64,000 bases of DNA from Sulfopaludibacter sp035606355 (GTDB lineage Bacteria; Acidobacteriota; Terriglobia; Bryobacterales; Bryobacteraceae), in NCBI GenBank assembly GCA_035606355.1, contig DATNFO010000023.1, forward strand, positions 25,604-89,603, written 5' to 3'. The notes under the pieces are model-generated. The model made no database searches. It saw nothing but the letters and a program-made list of their open reading frames with translations, and had not been told where the DNA came from. The position numbers were made by a program, and so were the translations under genes. Below are positions 26,571-36,186 of the stretch, in pieces. Numbering within the stretch: the first letter of the stretch is position 1; each line of letters starts with the position of its first letter.

Positions 26571-27358
26571 TGGCGCTGCTCGCCGGAGCGGCGGGTCTGT
26601 TCGGACAACCGGCGGAGAAGAGCGGTCCGCCCGCGATTCCCTATCCTCCCGTGCGTTTTGAAGCGGGCGGCTACGGGATGGATTTCGGGAAGGCGGGCGG
26701 ATGGTGGCGCGGGGAAGACGCGCTGGTGCTGATTCGCGCCAGCCGCTGGTTCGTGCCCGAATTCTCGGTGGATTCGCGGACCAGCGACGCCGGGTCGGCG
26801 CAGTACTACTCGTTCCTTTCCTATGCGAACTGGACCGCAAATTTCTTCACCACCCAGGCGATCGGCGGTTCTACGGGAAACGGTCCGGTGCTGTTTCCGC
26901 GCTTTCGCTACGACGTGAAGGCGTGGTGGAAGGTCCCGCCGCGGCGCAAACTCGTGGCAGGTATCGGGTACACGCAGTTCCGCTTCGCCAATGGCAGCCG
27001 CGGGCAAATCCTGAATCCCGGCGTCGTCTATTATTCCGGGCGGTGGGTCATCGATGCCGAGGGGTTTGCCAACAGGAATGAGCCCGGCGGATTCTGGTCG
27101 GGATCCGGCCTGGCCGCAGTGCAGCGAGGCCAGGAGGGCCGGCACTGGGCGGGAGTGACGGTCGGGGCGGGGAGGCAGGTATACCGCGCGCTATCGACGA
27201 CGCCGGTGGATGTGCGCTTTGCGAGCGTTTCGGTCGACGCGTTTTACCGCCAGTGGCTCACGCGGCACTTCGGCTTCGTCGTATCGGCGGGCTATGAGGA
27301 CGCCTTCCATAACTTTCGGCGTACGGCGATCTCGGGACACCTGTTCTTCGAGTTTTGA
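26546..27358 (+). CDS. YaiO-like outer-membrane beta-barrel protein
   Basis: 270 aa. Signal peptide at about 1-20, then alternating aromatic/hydrophobic strands and a terminal Phe (GHLFFEF), as in outer-membrane barrels; the pattern fits the YaiO family, found with exopolysaccharide synthesis genes. AGGAGAGG precedes the ATG. It overlaps the previous gene by 25 bp, making it the last gene of the four-gene operon. Likely role: polymer passage or anchoring at the outer membrane. Confidence 0.68.
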   Translation: MRARKFAVMALLAGAAGLFGQPAEKSGPPAIPYPPVRFEAGGYGMDFGKAGGWWRGEDALVLIRASRWFVPEFSVDSRTSDAGSAQYYSFLSYANWTANFFTTQAIGGSTGNGPVLFPRFRYDVKAWWKVPPRRKLVAGIGYTQFRFANGSRGQILNPGVVYYSGRWVIDAEGFANRNEPGGFWSGSGLAAVQRGQEGRHWAGVTVGAGRQVYRALSTTPVDVRFASVSVDAFYRQWLTRHFGFVVSAGYEDAFHNFRRTAISGHLFFEF

Positions 27359-27558
27359 CGCGGGACCGCTGCGCGCGGCGGTGAACGCTCCGCCTATACA
27401 AACAGACAGGTTCTTCACCAGATGACGGTTGGCAGGCTGCGCATGGCACACCGTCACCCTGCAAAAACTGGCAGGATGCTCCCGCGTGCGTAGCGGTCTA
27501 TTCTGATTGTGACCTTGCGAGCACGGTCGGAGTATTAATTTCCTAAAGGGGCGGTTCG

Positions 27559-28539
27559 ATGGCGGGAAAGGTTCGTGAGTATCCTTCGTCTTCTCCGGGC
27601 GAGATTGGCGCGTTGCTCTACGATTTCGAAACCAATAGCGACCGTCTGCTGGACGCGCATACCCGCTGGCTAGATCAGCGAATCATTTTGCCCTATCTTC
27701 GGAATCACACCTTTGGGACCATGTGGATTCGCGGCAGCGCCAGCAGGCTCTGGACGGGCGCACGAACCCGCGCGTCCGCGCAGGCGCACAATCAGTCTCT
27801 TTCCGAGCGCTGCGCCGCCGCCGTGCAACTCTATCTGGAAAGCCGCGACACCAACTGCCGCGTCTATCCACTTCGCTCGGTCACGGCGACGGGCAGCACG
27901 CGCGCGTTCGGCGCTTCGGAGAACGACGAAGTCGATCGCTCGGTCGAGATCCGTTTCCAGCCGACCTCGATCAACATACACCAGCCCCCGTCCACGCGAA
28001 TCGAGGACAGGATCCATCATCCCCCGACTCATCCGCTCGTCAGCAACCGCTTTCGCCTGCGCGTCATCCTCGGAGTGAGCGCGGACCTCGAGGCGGTGGG
28101 CGCCGGCGGAATGAGCATCGAAATCGAGGATGTCACCAATCACTGGGCCGCGGTATACGACCTGCGCGAAATCCATGCCTCGCTCGGTGTCGGCTCGCCC
28201 GTTAACGTAAGCGCGGCAGGGCCGTGGAATTCGTTCACGACAACGAGGGCGATTGGAGTGGCTCAACTCGGCGGCTTGGTCCGGCTCGGGTCGGCGGGTG
28301 TTACCGTGGCGGTTCACATTCCGTTCACGACCCGGTCGTCCATCAGCTTTGGAATTTCATTCCTCGTGTTGCAGCCGCATATGGTGGGAGTTGGCGCGAT
28401 TCGCATCGAGCCGTTTCAAAGCTCCAGCGATATTATGGTGCTGCCCTCGGCCGGAGGATCGTACGGCGCCGGCAGCATGGGCTTGCAATACCCGCCGCTG
28501 CCCAGTGCGCAGATGCCGTGGCCGTTTACGATTCATTAA
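27559..28539 (+). CDS. OmpA-domain-like protein without signal peptide
   Basis: 326 aa. The N-terminal half carries an OmpA/MotB-like region: MWIRGSASRLWTG, then NQSLSERCAAAVQLYLESR and later NDEVDRSVEIRFQ (about residues 52-140), which match the peptidoglycan-binding fold. No signal peptide or membrane helix is seen, which is unusual for this fold. The C-terminal half (about 170-326) is Gly/Ser-rich beta structure with no recognised family. AAGGGG lies 8 nt before ATG 27559. It may belong to a toxin or structural assembly; function unknown. Confidence 0.6.
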   Translation: MAGKVREYPSSSPGEIGALLYDFETNSDRLLDAHTRWLDQRIILPYLRNHTFGTMWIRGSASRLWTGARTRASAQAHNQSLSERCAAAVQLYLESRDTNCRVYPLRSVTATGSTRAFGASENDEVDRSVEIRFQPTSINIHQPPSTRIEDRIHHPPTHPLVSNRFRLRVILGVSADLEAVGAGGMSIEIEDVTNHWAAVYDLREIHASLGVGSPVNVSAAGPWNSFTTTRAIGVAQLGGLVRLGSAGVTVAVHIPFTTRSSISFGISFLVLQPHMVGVGAIRIEPFQSSSDIMVLPSAGGSYGAGSMGLQYPPLPSAQMPWPFTIH

Positions 28540-28614
28540 CCCGCGGCGTGCTGATATCGGGCAGGCATCAGAGATTTGCGCTGACGCCTGCCCTCCCGAA
28601 AACTGTTCCCGCGG

Positions 28615-31600
28615 CTAGAAACGGTAGAACAAGCTCAGTTGCACCTGCCTCGGCCCGATTCCGTCCGCCGAATACAGCATGGACGTAATCTTGCCGAAGT
28701 TCACGGAGTTGATGTTCTGGTTGCCGGCGAAGAAATTCGGGTGATTGAACAGGTTGTAGAAATCGCCCCGAAGATCCACGGTATGCCGCTCGGTGATGTG
28801 GAACCTTTTCAAAATCGAAAAGTTATACATGTCGAACCACGGACCGCTCAAGTTACGGCGTTGCAGCGTGCCAACCGTTCCGTAGCCGGGATTGAAGAAT
28901 ACTTGTCCCGTAAACGGAGCGGAGCCGTCCGCCGCCGCGCCCGTGCCGCTCGGCCCGATCACCGACGGACTGATGAAGTACGGTCCGTTGCCGGTCATGA
29001 ACAGGCCGCTGATGTTATTCAGTTGCCCCTGGTTCAAAGTGGTGTTGACCGTGTTCTGGCCCGATCGCGCAGGCCGGTTCAAGGTTCCGCGGGAACCACT
29101 CTGGAGGGATATCGGTGCCCCTGTCTGCAGCGACCAGAACCCACTGAGCGCCCAGTCGGCGACGAGCCAGTTCATACCGTGCGGATTTAAGCGATGACCC
29201 CTGCCCAGCGGGATCGGAATGTAGTGGTTCAGCTTAATCGCGTGGGTGACAATTCCGGGGTCCCGCGCCTTTTCGATGGAAGGGCTGGCGTTGTTGAGTA
29301 GCGCATCCAGGCCTCTCTCCACGCTGGTATCGGTGAAGCCGATCGCGTAGACATAGCTGGCCTGGAACTGCATGCCGTTCGAGGCGCGGCGGCTCGCTGT
29401 CAACTGAAGAGCGTCGTAGGTCGACTGCGAGAAATTGGTCAGCTCGCTCGAATAAAGCGAATATGGATTCGGGAAGTACGAGAATCCCGGCGAATTGCTG
29501 GGCAGGAGAGCGTTTTGCGCGTACAGTTGCGCTAGGGCTCCAATCTGCTGGGAGAGTAAATCGCTGCGTACTGTGGCGTTGGTCAAGCTGCCGCCGCCCG
29601 GCAGAGTGCTAAAGAACGGCAGCTGCACGCTGCCCGGAATAGCGGCGTTGAAAGCGGGGTTGAAGCCATTACCGGCGTTCAGCGACAGAATGCCGTTATG
29701 GTACGCGTTCCCGAAATCGGTGAAGAACGGCTGCTGGAAGATATTCACCTGGTTGTAGTCGATCTGGCGCAGCAGCCCAACCGCGTGGTTGCCAATGTAG
29801 CTGGCGTCGAGCAGCACGCTTCTCAGTTGCTTTTCGAGACTGACGTTCCACTGCTGGACGTAAGGCGTCTTCAGATGCGGATCGATCAGCCCCTGCACGT
29901 TATTTCCGATGGCCGTGCCGCCCGACGTGACAAAACCTCCCGTATTGAGGTTGTTCTGCTGAGTCGTGATCGGGATTTGGAACGCCGGCACAGGAAGCGC
30001 CGCCGGCTTGGAAATATAACCTTCCGCGCTGGTGATGCTGGAAGTGGAACTTAGGCCGCTATTCACCGTCGCGGTGCTCAGAACGGCTTCCAAAATGTCT
30101 TCCTGCGCATACGTGATGCTGTAACCGCCGCGGAACACTAAACCTTCCTTGGGGCTCCACGCTAAGCCGACGTTGGGAGCGAAATTGGTCTTCTGCGCAT
30201 TGTAGAGGTGATCGCCCTGGAAGGTGAGGGTGGCATTGCCCAGGAGCGTCTGTACGGGATTGTTGTTAATGAGCTGCGGCTGAATCAGCAAGCCGTTCTG
30301 CTCCGCCACCGGGGGGAAGTAGTCGTAGCGCAGCCCCAGGATTGCGGTCAGATTCTGGCGCACTTTCCACGTGTCGGAAATGTAAAACCCGTAATCGTTG
30401 AACGAGAGGTGCTGGATGTTGGGCGCTCCCGCAACGAAGCCGGACGTCTTGCTGGTGATGTTGTAGCTCTGCGATTCCGATTGCAGCAACCCGGTGAGCG
30501 TTCCGAGGAGTTCGTTGGCGGTGTTCGTGTCCGTGGCGTTGGCTCCCGGAATATCGCCGACCCCGTATCCGTACGGCTGGTTATTGGAAAAGACGCCCAG
30601 CGTGTAAGTGGGAGCGATTCCCGAGTAGTTATACGGCGTAACGCGGACCTGCTGCGTCTGCGCGCCGAACGATACAGAGTGTTTGCCGTGGACCCAGTTC
30701 GCGGCGTCCTGAATATTGTAAGTGTGTGTAGTACGGCCCTGCGGCAGGAAGGTGTTCATTGGGTCCGTATACAGAGTGCCCGTGTACAGCGCGGTCGGGA
30801 TTGTGCCCGATACATCGAACGGCGCCGTGGCCAGGTTGCCGCCCCCGCGCAATTGATTGGTCAGCGTCGCCGTAGGCGTCCACCGCCAGCTCGCCGAGAA
30901 GAGATTGGCGCGATTCTGGTTGAATACCGCAGGCACGATATTGAAGCCTGTGAAGACGTCCGGGCGATCGTCGTTGTCGCGGTTCCATCGATAGGTGCCG
31001 GAGAAGACGTGGTGCGTGGAGAAGTTGTAGTCCACGCGCCCTTCAATACTGTCGCGCCGCGTGTTGCTGCGCGCGTTGAACTGATAGCCCGTGGTATTCA
31101 ACTGGTCGCCAACGCTGGTGGTGTTACCCGCCGTGGGTACCTGGGACAAGAGGCTGGCGGCAATCGGGTCGATGGTTACCGGCGGAGTCGCGCCGGGGTT
31201 CTGTAAAACATTGAAGGTCTGGATCGCGCCATTGCCATTCGTGCGATAGGTGAGGATGCCCTGGCGCGCGGAGGGCGTCAGGATGGTGGTTGTGGTCGGC
31301 GAGGTCTGGTGAAGGTTATACGTTTCGTAGGCGGCGAAGAAAAACAACTTATCCTTCTTGATCGGGCCTCCCACAGTTCCGCCGAATTGGTTCAGGTTGA
31401 GGAACGGCCGTGCTACTCCATCTTTGTTATTGAACCAGTCATTCGCGGAAAGGTCGAAGTTGCGGTTGTACCAATACGCGCTGCCGTGCAGAGAATTCGT
31501 GCCGGATGGCGATACCAGGCTGATGGAGCTCGCGTTGCCGCCCATGATCGGGTCTGAATTGGAAATGGAAACCGTGAGTGCCGAGACTTCGCCGATCGTG

Positions 31601-32229
31601 AGCTTGTTCGGCAGATAGTCGAGGCCGTTGATGCGGATGAAATTGTCCTGGATATTGACGCCGTCAAGCGTGACATTGGTATCCTGCGAGCGCAAACCGT
31701 TGATGCGCGTATCGGTGGCGCCATTGTAGGTGACGCCGGGCTGCATATAAAACAGACTGTTGATCTGGCGGTCGGGCACCGGCAGGTTCTCCACCTGCTT
31801 CTGCGTGACAGTGGACGCGACGTCGACACTGTTAGTCTCAACGGACGTTACATCGGCAGTCACTTCCACAGCTTGGGTGGTGGACGCGACTTCCAGTTGA
31901 ACAGGCGGAAGGGAAGTCTGGCGCGCGGGGTCTACGGTTACATTGGATCGATCTACCGTGTTAAAACCCTTGGCGGCAACTTCGACCTTGTACGCTCCGG
32001 GACGCACAGACGTGAAATCGAAGATTCCGTCTGTGGTGGTCTTCATGCTCAGGATGGGCGTCTTGCCGTCAGGCATAAAGACGCTGACGTTGGCATTTGG
32101 AACGGGCGCACCGGATGGATCGACGACGGTGCCGGTCAGACGTCCGTCCGCCTGGCCGAATGCGAGAGCTGAAAAGGCAGCAATCGACAGCAGTATTGTT
32201 CCGATTCTGGACACACTAACCCCTTTCAT
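28615..32229 (-). CDS. Oar-like TonB-dependent receptor with carboxypeptidase-regulatory-like domain
   Basis: 1204 aa. Signal peptide (about 1-25) then a carboxypeptidase-regulatory-like beta domain (RLTGTVVDPSGAPVPNANV, about 30-110), a plug-like segment (about 120-240) and a large beta-barrel ending in aromatic FYRF. Such proteins are highly expanded in Acidobacteriota and are believed to import oligosaccharides or other large substrates. It is divergent from the TPR gene across a 332-bp intergenic stretch. No SusD partner or ExbB/TonB gene is nearby. Confidence 0.9.
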   Translation of the reverse strand: MKGVSVSRIGTILLSIAAFSALAFGQADGRLTGTVVDPSGAPVPNANVSVFMPDGKTPILSMKTTTDGIFDFTSVRPGAYKVEVAAKGFNTVDRSNVTVDPARQTSLPPVQLEVASTTQAVEVTADVTSVETNSVDVASTVTQKQVENLPVPDRQINSLFYMQPGVTYNGATDTRINGLRSQDTNVTLDGVNIQDNFIRINGLDYLPNKLTIGEVSALTVSISNSDPIMGGNASSISLVSPSGTNSLHGSAYWYNRNFDLSANDWFNNKDGVARPFLNLNQFGGTVGGPIKKDKLFFFAAYETYNLHQTSPTTTTILTPSARQGILTYRTNGNGAIQTFNVLQNPGATPPVTIDPIAASLLSQVPTAGNTTSVGDQLNTTGYQFNARSNTRRDSIEGRVDYNFSTHHVFSGTYRWNRDNDDRPDVFTGFNIVPAVFNQNRANLFSASWRWTPTATLTNQLRGGGNLATAPFDVSGTIPTALYTGTLYTDPMNTFLPQGRTTHTYNIQDAANWVHGKHSVSFGAQTQQVRVTPYNYSGIAPTYTLGVFSNNQPYGYGVGDIPGANATDTNTANELLGTLTGLLQSESQSYNITSKTSGFVAGAPNIQHLSFNDYGFYISDTWKVRQNLTAILGLRYDYFPPVAEQNGLLIQPQLINNNPVQTLLGNATLTFQGDHLYNAQKTNFAPNVGLAWSPKEGLVFRGGYSITYAQEDILEAVLSTATVNSGLSSTSSITSAEGYISKPAALPVPAFQIPITTQQNNLNTGGFVTSGGTAIGNNVQGLIDPHLKTPYVQQWNVSLEKQLRSVLLDASYIGNHAVGLLRQIDYNQVNIFQQPFFTDFGNAYHNGILSLNAGNGFNPAFNAAIPGSVQLPFFSTLPGGGSLTNATVRSDLLSQQIGALAQLYAQNALLPSNSPGFSYFPNPYSLYSSELTNFSQSTYDALQLTASRRASNGMQFQASYVYAIGFTDTSVERGLDALLNNASPSIEKARDPGIVTHAIKLNHYIPIPLGRGHRLNPHGMNWLVADWALSGFWSLQTGAPISLQSGSRGTLNRPARSGQNTVNTTLNQGQLNNISGLFMTGNGPYFISPSVIGPSGTGAAADGSAPFTGQVFFNPGYGTVGTLQRRNLSGPWFDMYNFSILKRFHITERHTVDLRGDFYNLFNHPNFFAGNQNINSVNFGKITSMLYSADGIGPRQVQLSLFYRF

Positions 32230-32405
32230 GTCGCAGGCTTCCCAGCTAACATTTGTGAAGCCCGATTAATCTATGGAGCCGGCGCGGAGCAATGTCCACG
32301 CGACAACTAACCCCTTGAGTCCATCTTACATTCAACTGACAGATTGGATTCAGCGAATGGCAGGAGACGCAGGTTTTCAAACCCAGGTATCTTGATGGAG
32401 GTGCG

Positions 32406-32431
32406 CTTGCATACAACTCAACTTATGCAAG
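32406..32431. promoter_or_regulatory. Inverted repeat in the 32230-32561 intergenic region
   Basis: CTTGCATA (32406-32413) and TATGCAAG (32424-32431) form perfect 8-bp arms 10 nt apart, about halfway between the divergent TonB-receptor and TPR genes. It is a candidate operator. The remaining intergenic sequence holds no ORF or hairpin I can support. Confidence 0.4.
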
Positions 32432-32561
32432 TTACATTTCTTCGGGAAATCGGGTTGATACCAGGATGAATTGATCTGAATCTCTCCATTGCGTTGGTCG
32501 AGGTAGTCACTCAGCCGCCCTCCGTTGCGGCCGCAGTTCGGATTCTGAAACAATAGCTCCG

Positions 32562-34121
32562 ATGAGATTCGGGCTCCTGCCATTCCTTCTCGCGGGACTC
32601 CCTATAATGATGTGGGCGGACGAATGCAACGGCGCGCCGCTTTACCCCTGCGCCGTCACCCTCATCCAACAGGGACGTTTTCCGGCCGCAGTCGGCGTGC
32701 TGGAGAAACTGACCGCCGAATCCCCCCGCGACGTCAAGGCGCTGAACCTGCTTGGCATCGCGCTCAGCGCGGCCGGCAATCTCGAAGAGGCGAATCGGCA
32801 TCTGCGCGAAGCATTGAAAGTGGACCCGGCATTCCTGCCGGCTCTCAAGAACCTATCGATCAATGAGTTCCGTCTGGGCCACATGGGCCAAGCCGAAGCC
32901 GGCCTGGAAACGATACTCAAGAGCTCTCCCGATGATGACGTTACTCACCTTTACCTGGCCGAGATCGCCTACGGCGCGAAACAGTTTGCCGATGCGGCAG
33001 CTCATTACGAAAAATCGCGGGCCCAGGTGTACCCCTTCCTCGTGCATTACGCCGAGTGTCTGGCGGAGCTCGGACGAAAGAAAGAGATGTCCGCGGTCCT
33101 GAAGGCCATCCCTGAAGAGGATGCCGAAAAGCAGTTTCAGGCGGGCATCCTGTTGGGAACATCGGGCGATTACCTGGAGGCCGCGCCCTACTTCGCCCGC
33201 GCGCGCAAGCATGCCGCCGATCCATATAAAGCCGCTTACGATCAGACCTTGATGCTGATCCGCGGAGGTGACTATCGGGCTGCCATCGAACTCTCGAACG
33301 AGCTGTTCACCTCCGGCGTCCGCCACGCCGAGTTGTACAACCTGGTCTCGGAGGCGTTTCTGAAAACCGGCGAGGTGGAGAAGGCGTATTCCGCGTTGAA
33401 ATCCGCGATCGCGCTGGAACCTGACGTCGAGGACAACTATGGCGACCTGGCGGGCATTTGCCTCGACCAGGCGAACTACGACCTCGGCCTGGAAGTGGTC
33501 GATGCAGGACTCAAGCGCCTGCCGGACTCCTACCGTCTACACCTGCAGCGCGGCCAGATACTGGCGCAGAAAGGCCTCGCGGCCGAATCCGAAAGAGAAC
33601 TGGAGCTCGCCAGCCGTCTTGCGCCGTCGGAATCGGCGCCCTACGTGGCACTCGGGCTCGCGTGGATCCAGCGCGGAGAGGCAGCCAAGGCAGTGGAAGT
33701 TCTGCGCGCCAGGACGAAGGCGAACCCCAACGATTTCGTGCTGGCCTATATGCTGGGGCTCGCGCTCAATCGTTCGAGCACGGAAAGCGACACCGAGGCC
33801 AAGGCGGCCTTTGAAGCGTCGGTGCGGCTGAATCCGCAATTTTCCCGCGCCCGCGCGGAATTAGGAAAAATACTGCTGCGCGGTGGAAATATCAAGGGCG
33901 CCATAGAGCAACTCGAAACCGCGGTCAAACTCGATCCCGAGGACGCCACGGCAATGTATCAGCTTGGGCAGGCGTACCGCAGAATGGGCGACTCGGCGCG
34001 GGCTCAGGAGATGCTCACTCGCGTCGTCAAACTCCGCCACCAGAAGGACGCGTTCGACCCCAACCTGGAGATGCAAAACCTCTTTCGCGGAGCCCCTGCC
34101 GGACATACAGTCGTGAAATGA
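32562..34121 (+). CDS. Exported TPR-repeat protein
   Basis: 519 aa. Signal peptide (about 1-19) and Cys residues just after (DECNGAPLYPC). About ten tetratricopeptide repeats span 30-500, clearest at 57-91 (ALNLLGIALSAAGNLEEANR) and 435-500 (ARAELGKILLRGGNIKGAIE; AMYQLGQAYRRMGDSARAQE). It is likely a periplasmic protein-interaction scaffold. It converges with a CRTAC1 gene 7 bp away; TPR and CRTAC1 proteins are often neighbours in Acidobacteriota. Confidence 0.85.
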   Translation: MRFGLLPFLLAGLPIMMWADECNGAPLYPCAVTLIQQGRFPAAVGVLEKLTAESPRDVKALNLLGIALSAAGNLEEANRHLREALKVDPAFLPALKNLSINEFRLGHMGQAEAGLETILKSSPDDDVTHLYLAEIAYGAKQFADAAAHYEKSRAQVYPFLVHYAECLAELGRKKEMSAVLKAIPEEDAEKQFQAGILLGTSGDYLEAAPYFARARKHAADPYKAAYDQTLMLIRGGDYRAAIELSNELFTSGVRHAELYNLVSEAFLKTGEVEKAYSALKSAIALEPDVEDNYGDLAGICLDQANYDLGLEVVDAGLKRLPDSYRLHLQRGQILAQKGLAAESERELELASRLAPSESAPYVALGLAWIQRGEAAKAVEVLRARTKANPNDFVLAYMLGLALNRSSTESDTEAKAAFEASVRLNPQFSRARAELGKILLRGGNIKGAIEQLETAVKLDPEDATAMYQLGQAYRRMGDSARAQEMLTRVVKLRHQKDAFDPNLEMQNLFRGAPAGHTVVK

Positions 34122-34128
34122 GATTCGT

Positions 34129-35904
34129 CTAGCGCGCCCGAGTTGCGCCTTTTCCCTGTTCGAGTAGGATGATCCGGTTCGCCGGGCCGCCGGGGAATGT
34201 CTCCGTCTCGCCGCCCGGCCATTTCACCTCGATCCGGCTGTAGGCGGTATCGTCTCCCAATCCGAAGTGCAGCCGCGAATCGCTCTGCGAAATAAAACTG
34301 GAGCCGCCCTGGACTTCGCCCGAGATCCTCCGCTCGCCGAGAAACACGTAGGCGCGTGCGCCTAACGCATCCCGGTTGCACTTCACGCCGCGGAGTTGCA
34401 CCAGCAGCCATGCCTTCGTCGTTCCAAAATTCTTCAGGAGGCTCGGCCGGTCGCCGGAATTGTTAATCACAACTTCGAGCGATCCGTCATTATCGAGATC
34501 GCCGGCGGCCGCGCCCCTCGACGACCACGCAGCGCTGATGCCCGGACCGGCCGAATCCGACAGGTCCTTGAATTTTCCGCCGCCTACGTTCCAGAACAAG
34601 AGGCGCTGCTCGCGGTATTTCGCCCCGCCTTGCAAGCGGTCGGCCTCCGGGAAGACGTGCCCGTTCACCAGCAGAATGTCCTTGCGGCCATCGTGGTCCA
34701 CATCCAGGAACAGGGCTCCCCATCCGAGGAACTGGTTGCGCACGCCAAGCCCGGCGGAATACACATCGTCCAAAAAACTTCCGTCCTTCGAGTTGTGGTA
34801 CAGGTTCGGCGTATCCTCACTGAAATTGGTCTTGACCATATCGACGTAGCCGTCCTCGTCATAATCGGCGACCGCGACGCCCATACCGGCCTGTTCCTGC
34901 CCATCCTCGTTCAGCGCCGTGCCGGAGAGGATGCCGGTCTCTTCGAAGGTTCCGTTATGCCGGTTGTGGTACAGCAAGCTGGGCCGCGAATCGCAGGTGA
35001 CATACAGATCGGGATAACCGTCGTTGTCGAAATCCGAGGCTGTGACGGTGAAGCCATAACAGCCCGCCGGTTGCCCGATTCCGCTCGCCGCCGACACGTC
35101 TTCGAACCGCCCGCCCCCTTTGTTGTGAAAGAGGAAACTTCTGCCGGGCGGCAGTCCTCGCGGACCGCAGAACACCGGCATTCCTTTCCACTGGCAATTG
35201 CTGTTCGCGCCGGGTTCCGGAATGCGCGAGCGATCGAATTCCAGATAACTCGTGAGCGCCAGATCGAGTTTGCCGTCGAGATCGTAGTCTACGAACGTGC
35301 AACCGGTGTCGTAGCGGATGGCGTCGGAACTCAGCCCCGCCTCTTTGGTGACATCGCGGAACACTCCGCCGCCCTCGTTGTGGTACAGCACGCTGTGCCC
35401 GTAGTAAGTGACGAAGAGATCGCGCCGTCCGTCGTTGTCATAGTCGCCCACGCAAGCGCCCTGACCCCATCCGGTGCGTCCCAGGCCAGATTTCGCGGTG
35501 ATGTCCTCGAAGCGGAGTTTGCCGAGGTTGCGATAGAGATGACTGGTCGCCTTGGCGCCCGCGCCTTTGCCGTCGAGGGTGGTCCCGTTCACCAGAAAGA
35601 CGTCCGGCAGGCCGTCGTTATCGAAATCGAAGATCGCCACTCCGCCACCGGTACTCTCCAGAATGTACTTCTTGCGGTCCGTGCCGCCGGTGACATTGAT
35701 GGCCGTGAGTCCGGCCTCCTCGGCGACGTCGCGAAAATCCACTTTGATCGGGGCGAGCGTAGTTTCGATGTGCGCGGCCTTGGCCGGCCGCACGGTAGTG
35801 GATACGCCCTGAAACTCCGCGGTCCGGCTGGGCCCGGAGGCAAGCATCAGGGCCACAACGGCAAACGTTGTCATCGTGATGCCGCGCATCCCGGGAAATG
35901 TCAT
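34129..35904 (-). CDS. CRTAC1-family protein: FG-GAP/VCBS repeats plus ASPIC/UnbV domain
   Basis: 591 aa. Signal peptide (about 1-28). At least seven FG-GAP/VCBS calcium-binding blades of the form DFDNDGxPDxx (for example FDFDNDGLPDVFLVNG, GDYDNDGRRDLFVTYYG, SDFDNDGYPDLYVTCD) make a seven-bladed propeller. The ASPIC/UnbV domain follows at about 490-585 (LHFGLGDDT, VKWPGGETETFPG). Extracellular and calcium-binding; biological role in bacteria unclear. Confidence 0.9.
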   Translation of the reverse strand: MTFPGMRGITMTTFAVVALMLASGPSRTAEFQGVSTTVRPAKAAHIETTLAPIKVDFRDVAEEAGLTAINVTGGTDRKKYILESTGGGVAIFDFDNDGLPDVFLVNGTTLDGKGAGAKATSHLYRNLGKLRFEDITAKSGLGRTGWGQGACVGDYDNDGRRDLFVTYYGHSVLYHNEGGGVFRDVTKEAGLSSDAIRYDTGCTFVDYDLDGKLDLALTSYLEFDRSRIPEPGANSNCQWKGMPVFCGPRGLPPGRSFLFHNKGGGRFEDVSAASGIGQPAGCYGFTVTASDFDNDGYPDLYVTCDSRPSLLYHNRHNGTFEETGILSGTALNEDGQEQAGMGVAVADYDEDGYVDMVKTNFSEDTPNLYHNSKDGSFLDDVYSAGLGVRNQFLGWGALFLDVDHDGRKDILLVNGHVFPEADRLQGGAKYREQRLLFWNVGGGKFKDLSDSAGPGISAAWSSRGAAAGDLDNDGSLEVVINNSGDRPSLLKNFGTTKAWLLVQLRGVKCNRDALGARAYVFLGERRISGEVQGGSSFISQSDSRLHFGLGDDTAYSRIEVKWPGGETETFPGGPANRIILLEQGKGATRAR

Positions 35905-35942
35905 TCGGCCATTTTACTCATTCCCGTTCTCCTTTGTTCGAT

Positions 35943-36166
35943 GCACCTTTTACCGCTTCCTTGCTTTTTCTGGCATTCAAACGCACTCCGATCCTCGGCA
36001 CCTTTTACCGCTCCCTCACGGTCACGGCTCCGTATGTACTTGATTCTGCTAACGGAGCCGCGACCGTTAAGGAAGCGGTAAAAGGTGCATCAAGAACGAA
36101 TGCAGCGCGACGAGAACAATAGCCCGTTTTTTTTACAGCCCCGTAATAGAGCGGTAAAAGCTGCCG
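35943..36166. repeat. Dispersed palindromic repeat, site 2
   Basis: In the 35905-36186 gap a 90-bp imperfect palindrome at 35999-36088 is the reverse complement of the one at 12600-12689, including the central loop (AGAATCAAGTACATA here versus GGAATCAACTACATA there, read in that orientation). A direct unit CACCTTTTACCGCTTCC lies at 35944-35960 and an inverted unit at 36136-36165. The spacing between the two inverted units is 77 bp, as in the tandem array near 63.8 kb. No gene is present in this stretch. Confidence 0.85.
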
Positions 36167-36186
36167 ATGAAGACGCAGCGGGTGGA

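Noticed and set aside
34396..36081. 561-codon plus-strand ORF opposite the CRTAC1 gene
   Set aside because: Antisense to seven FG-GAP repeats, no domain of its own, ends in the dispersed repeat.
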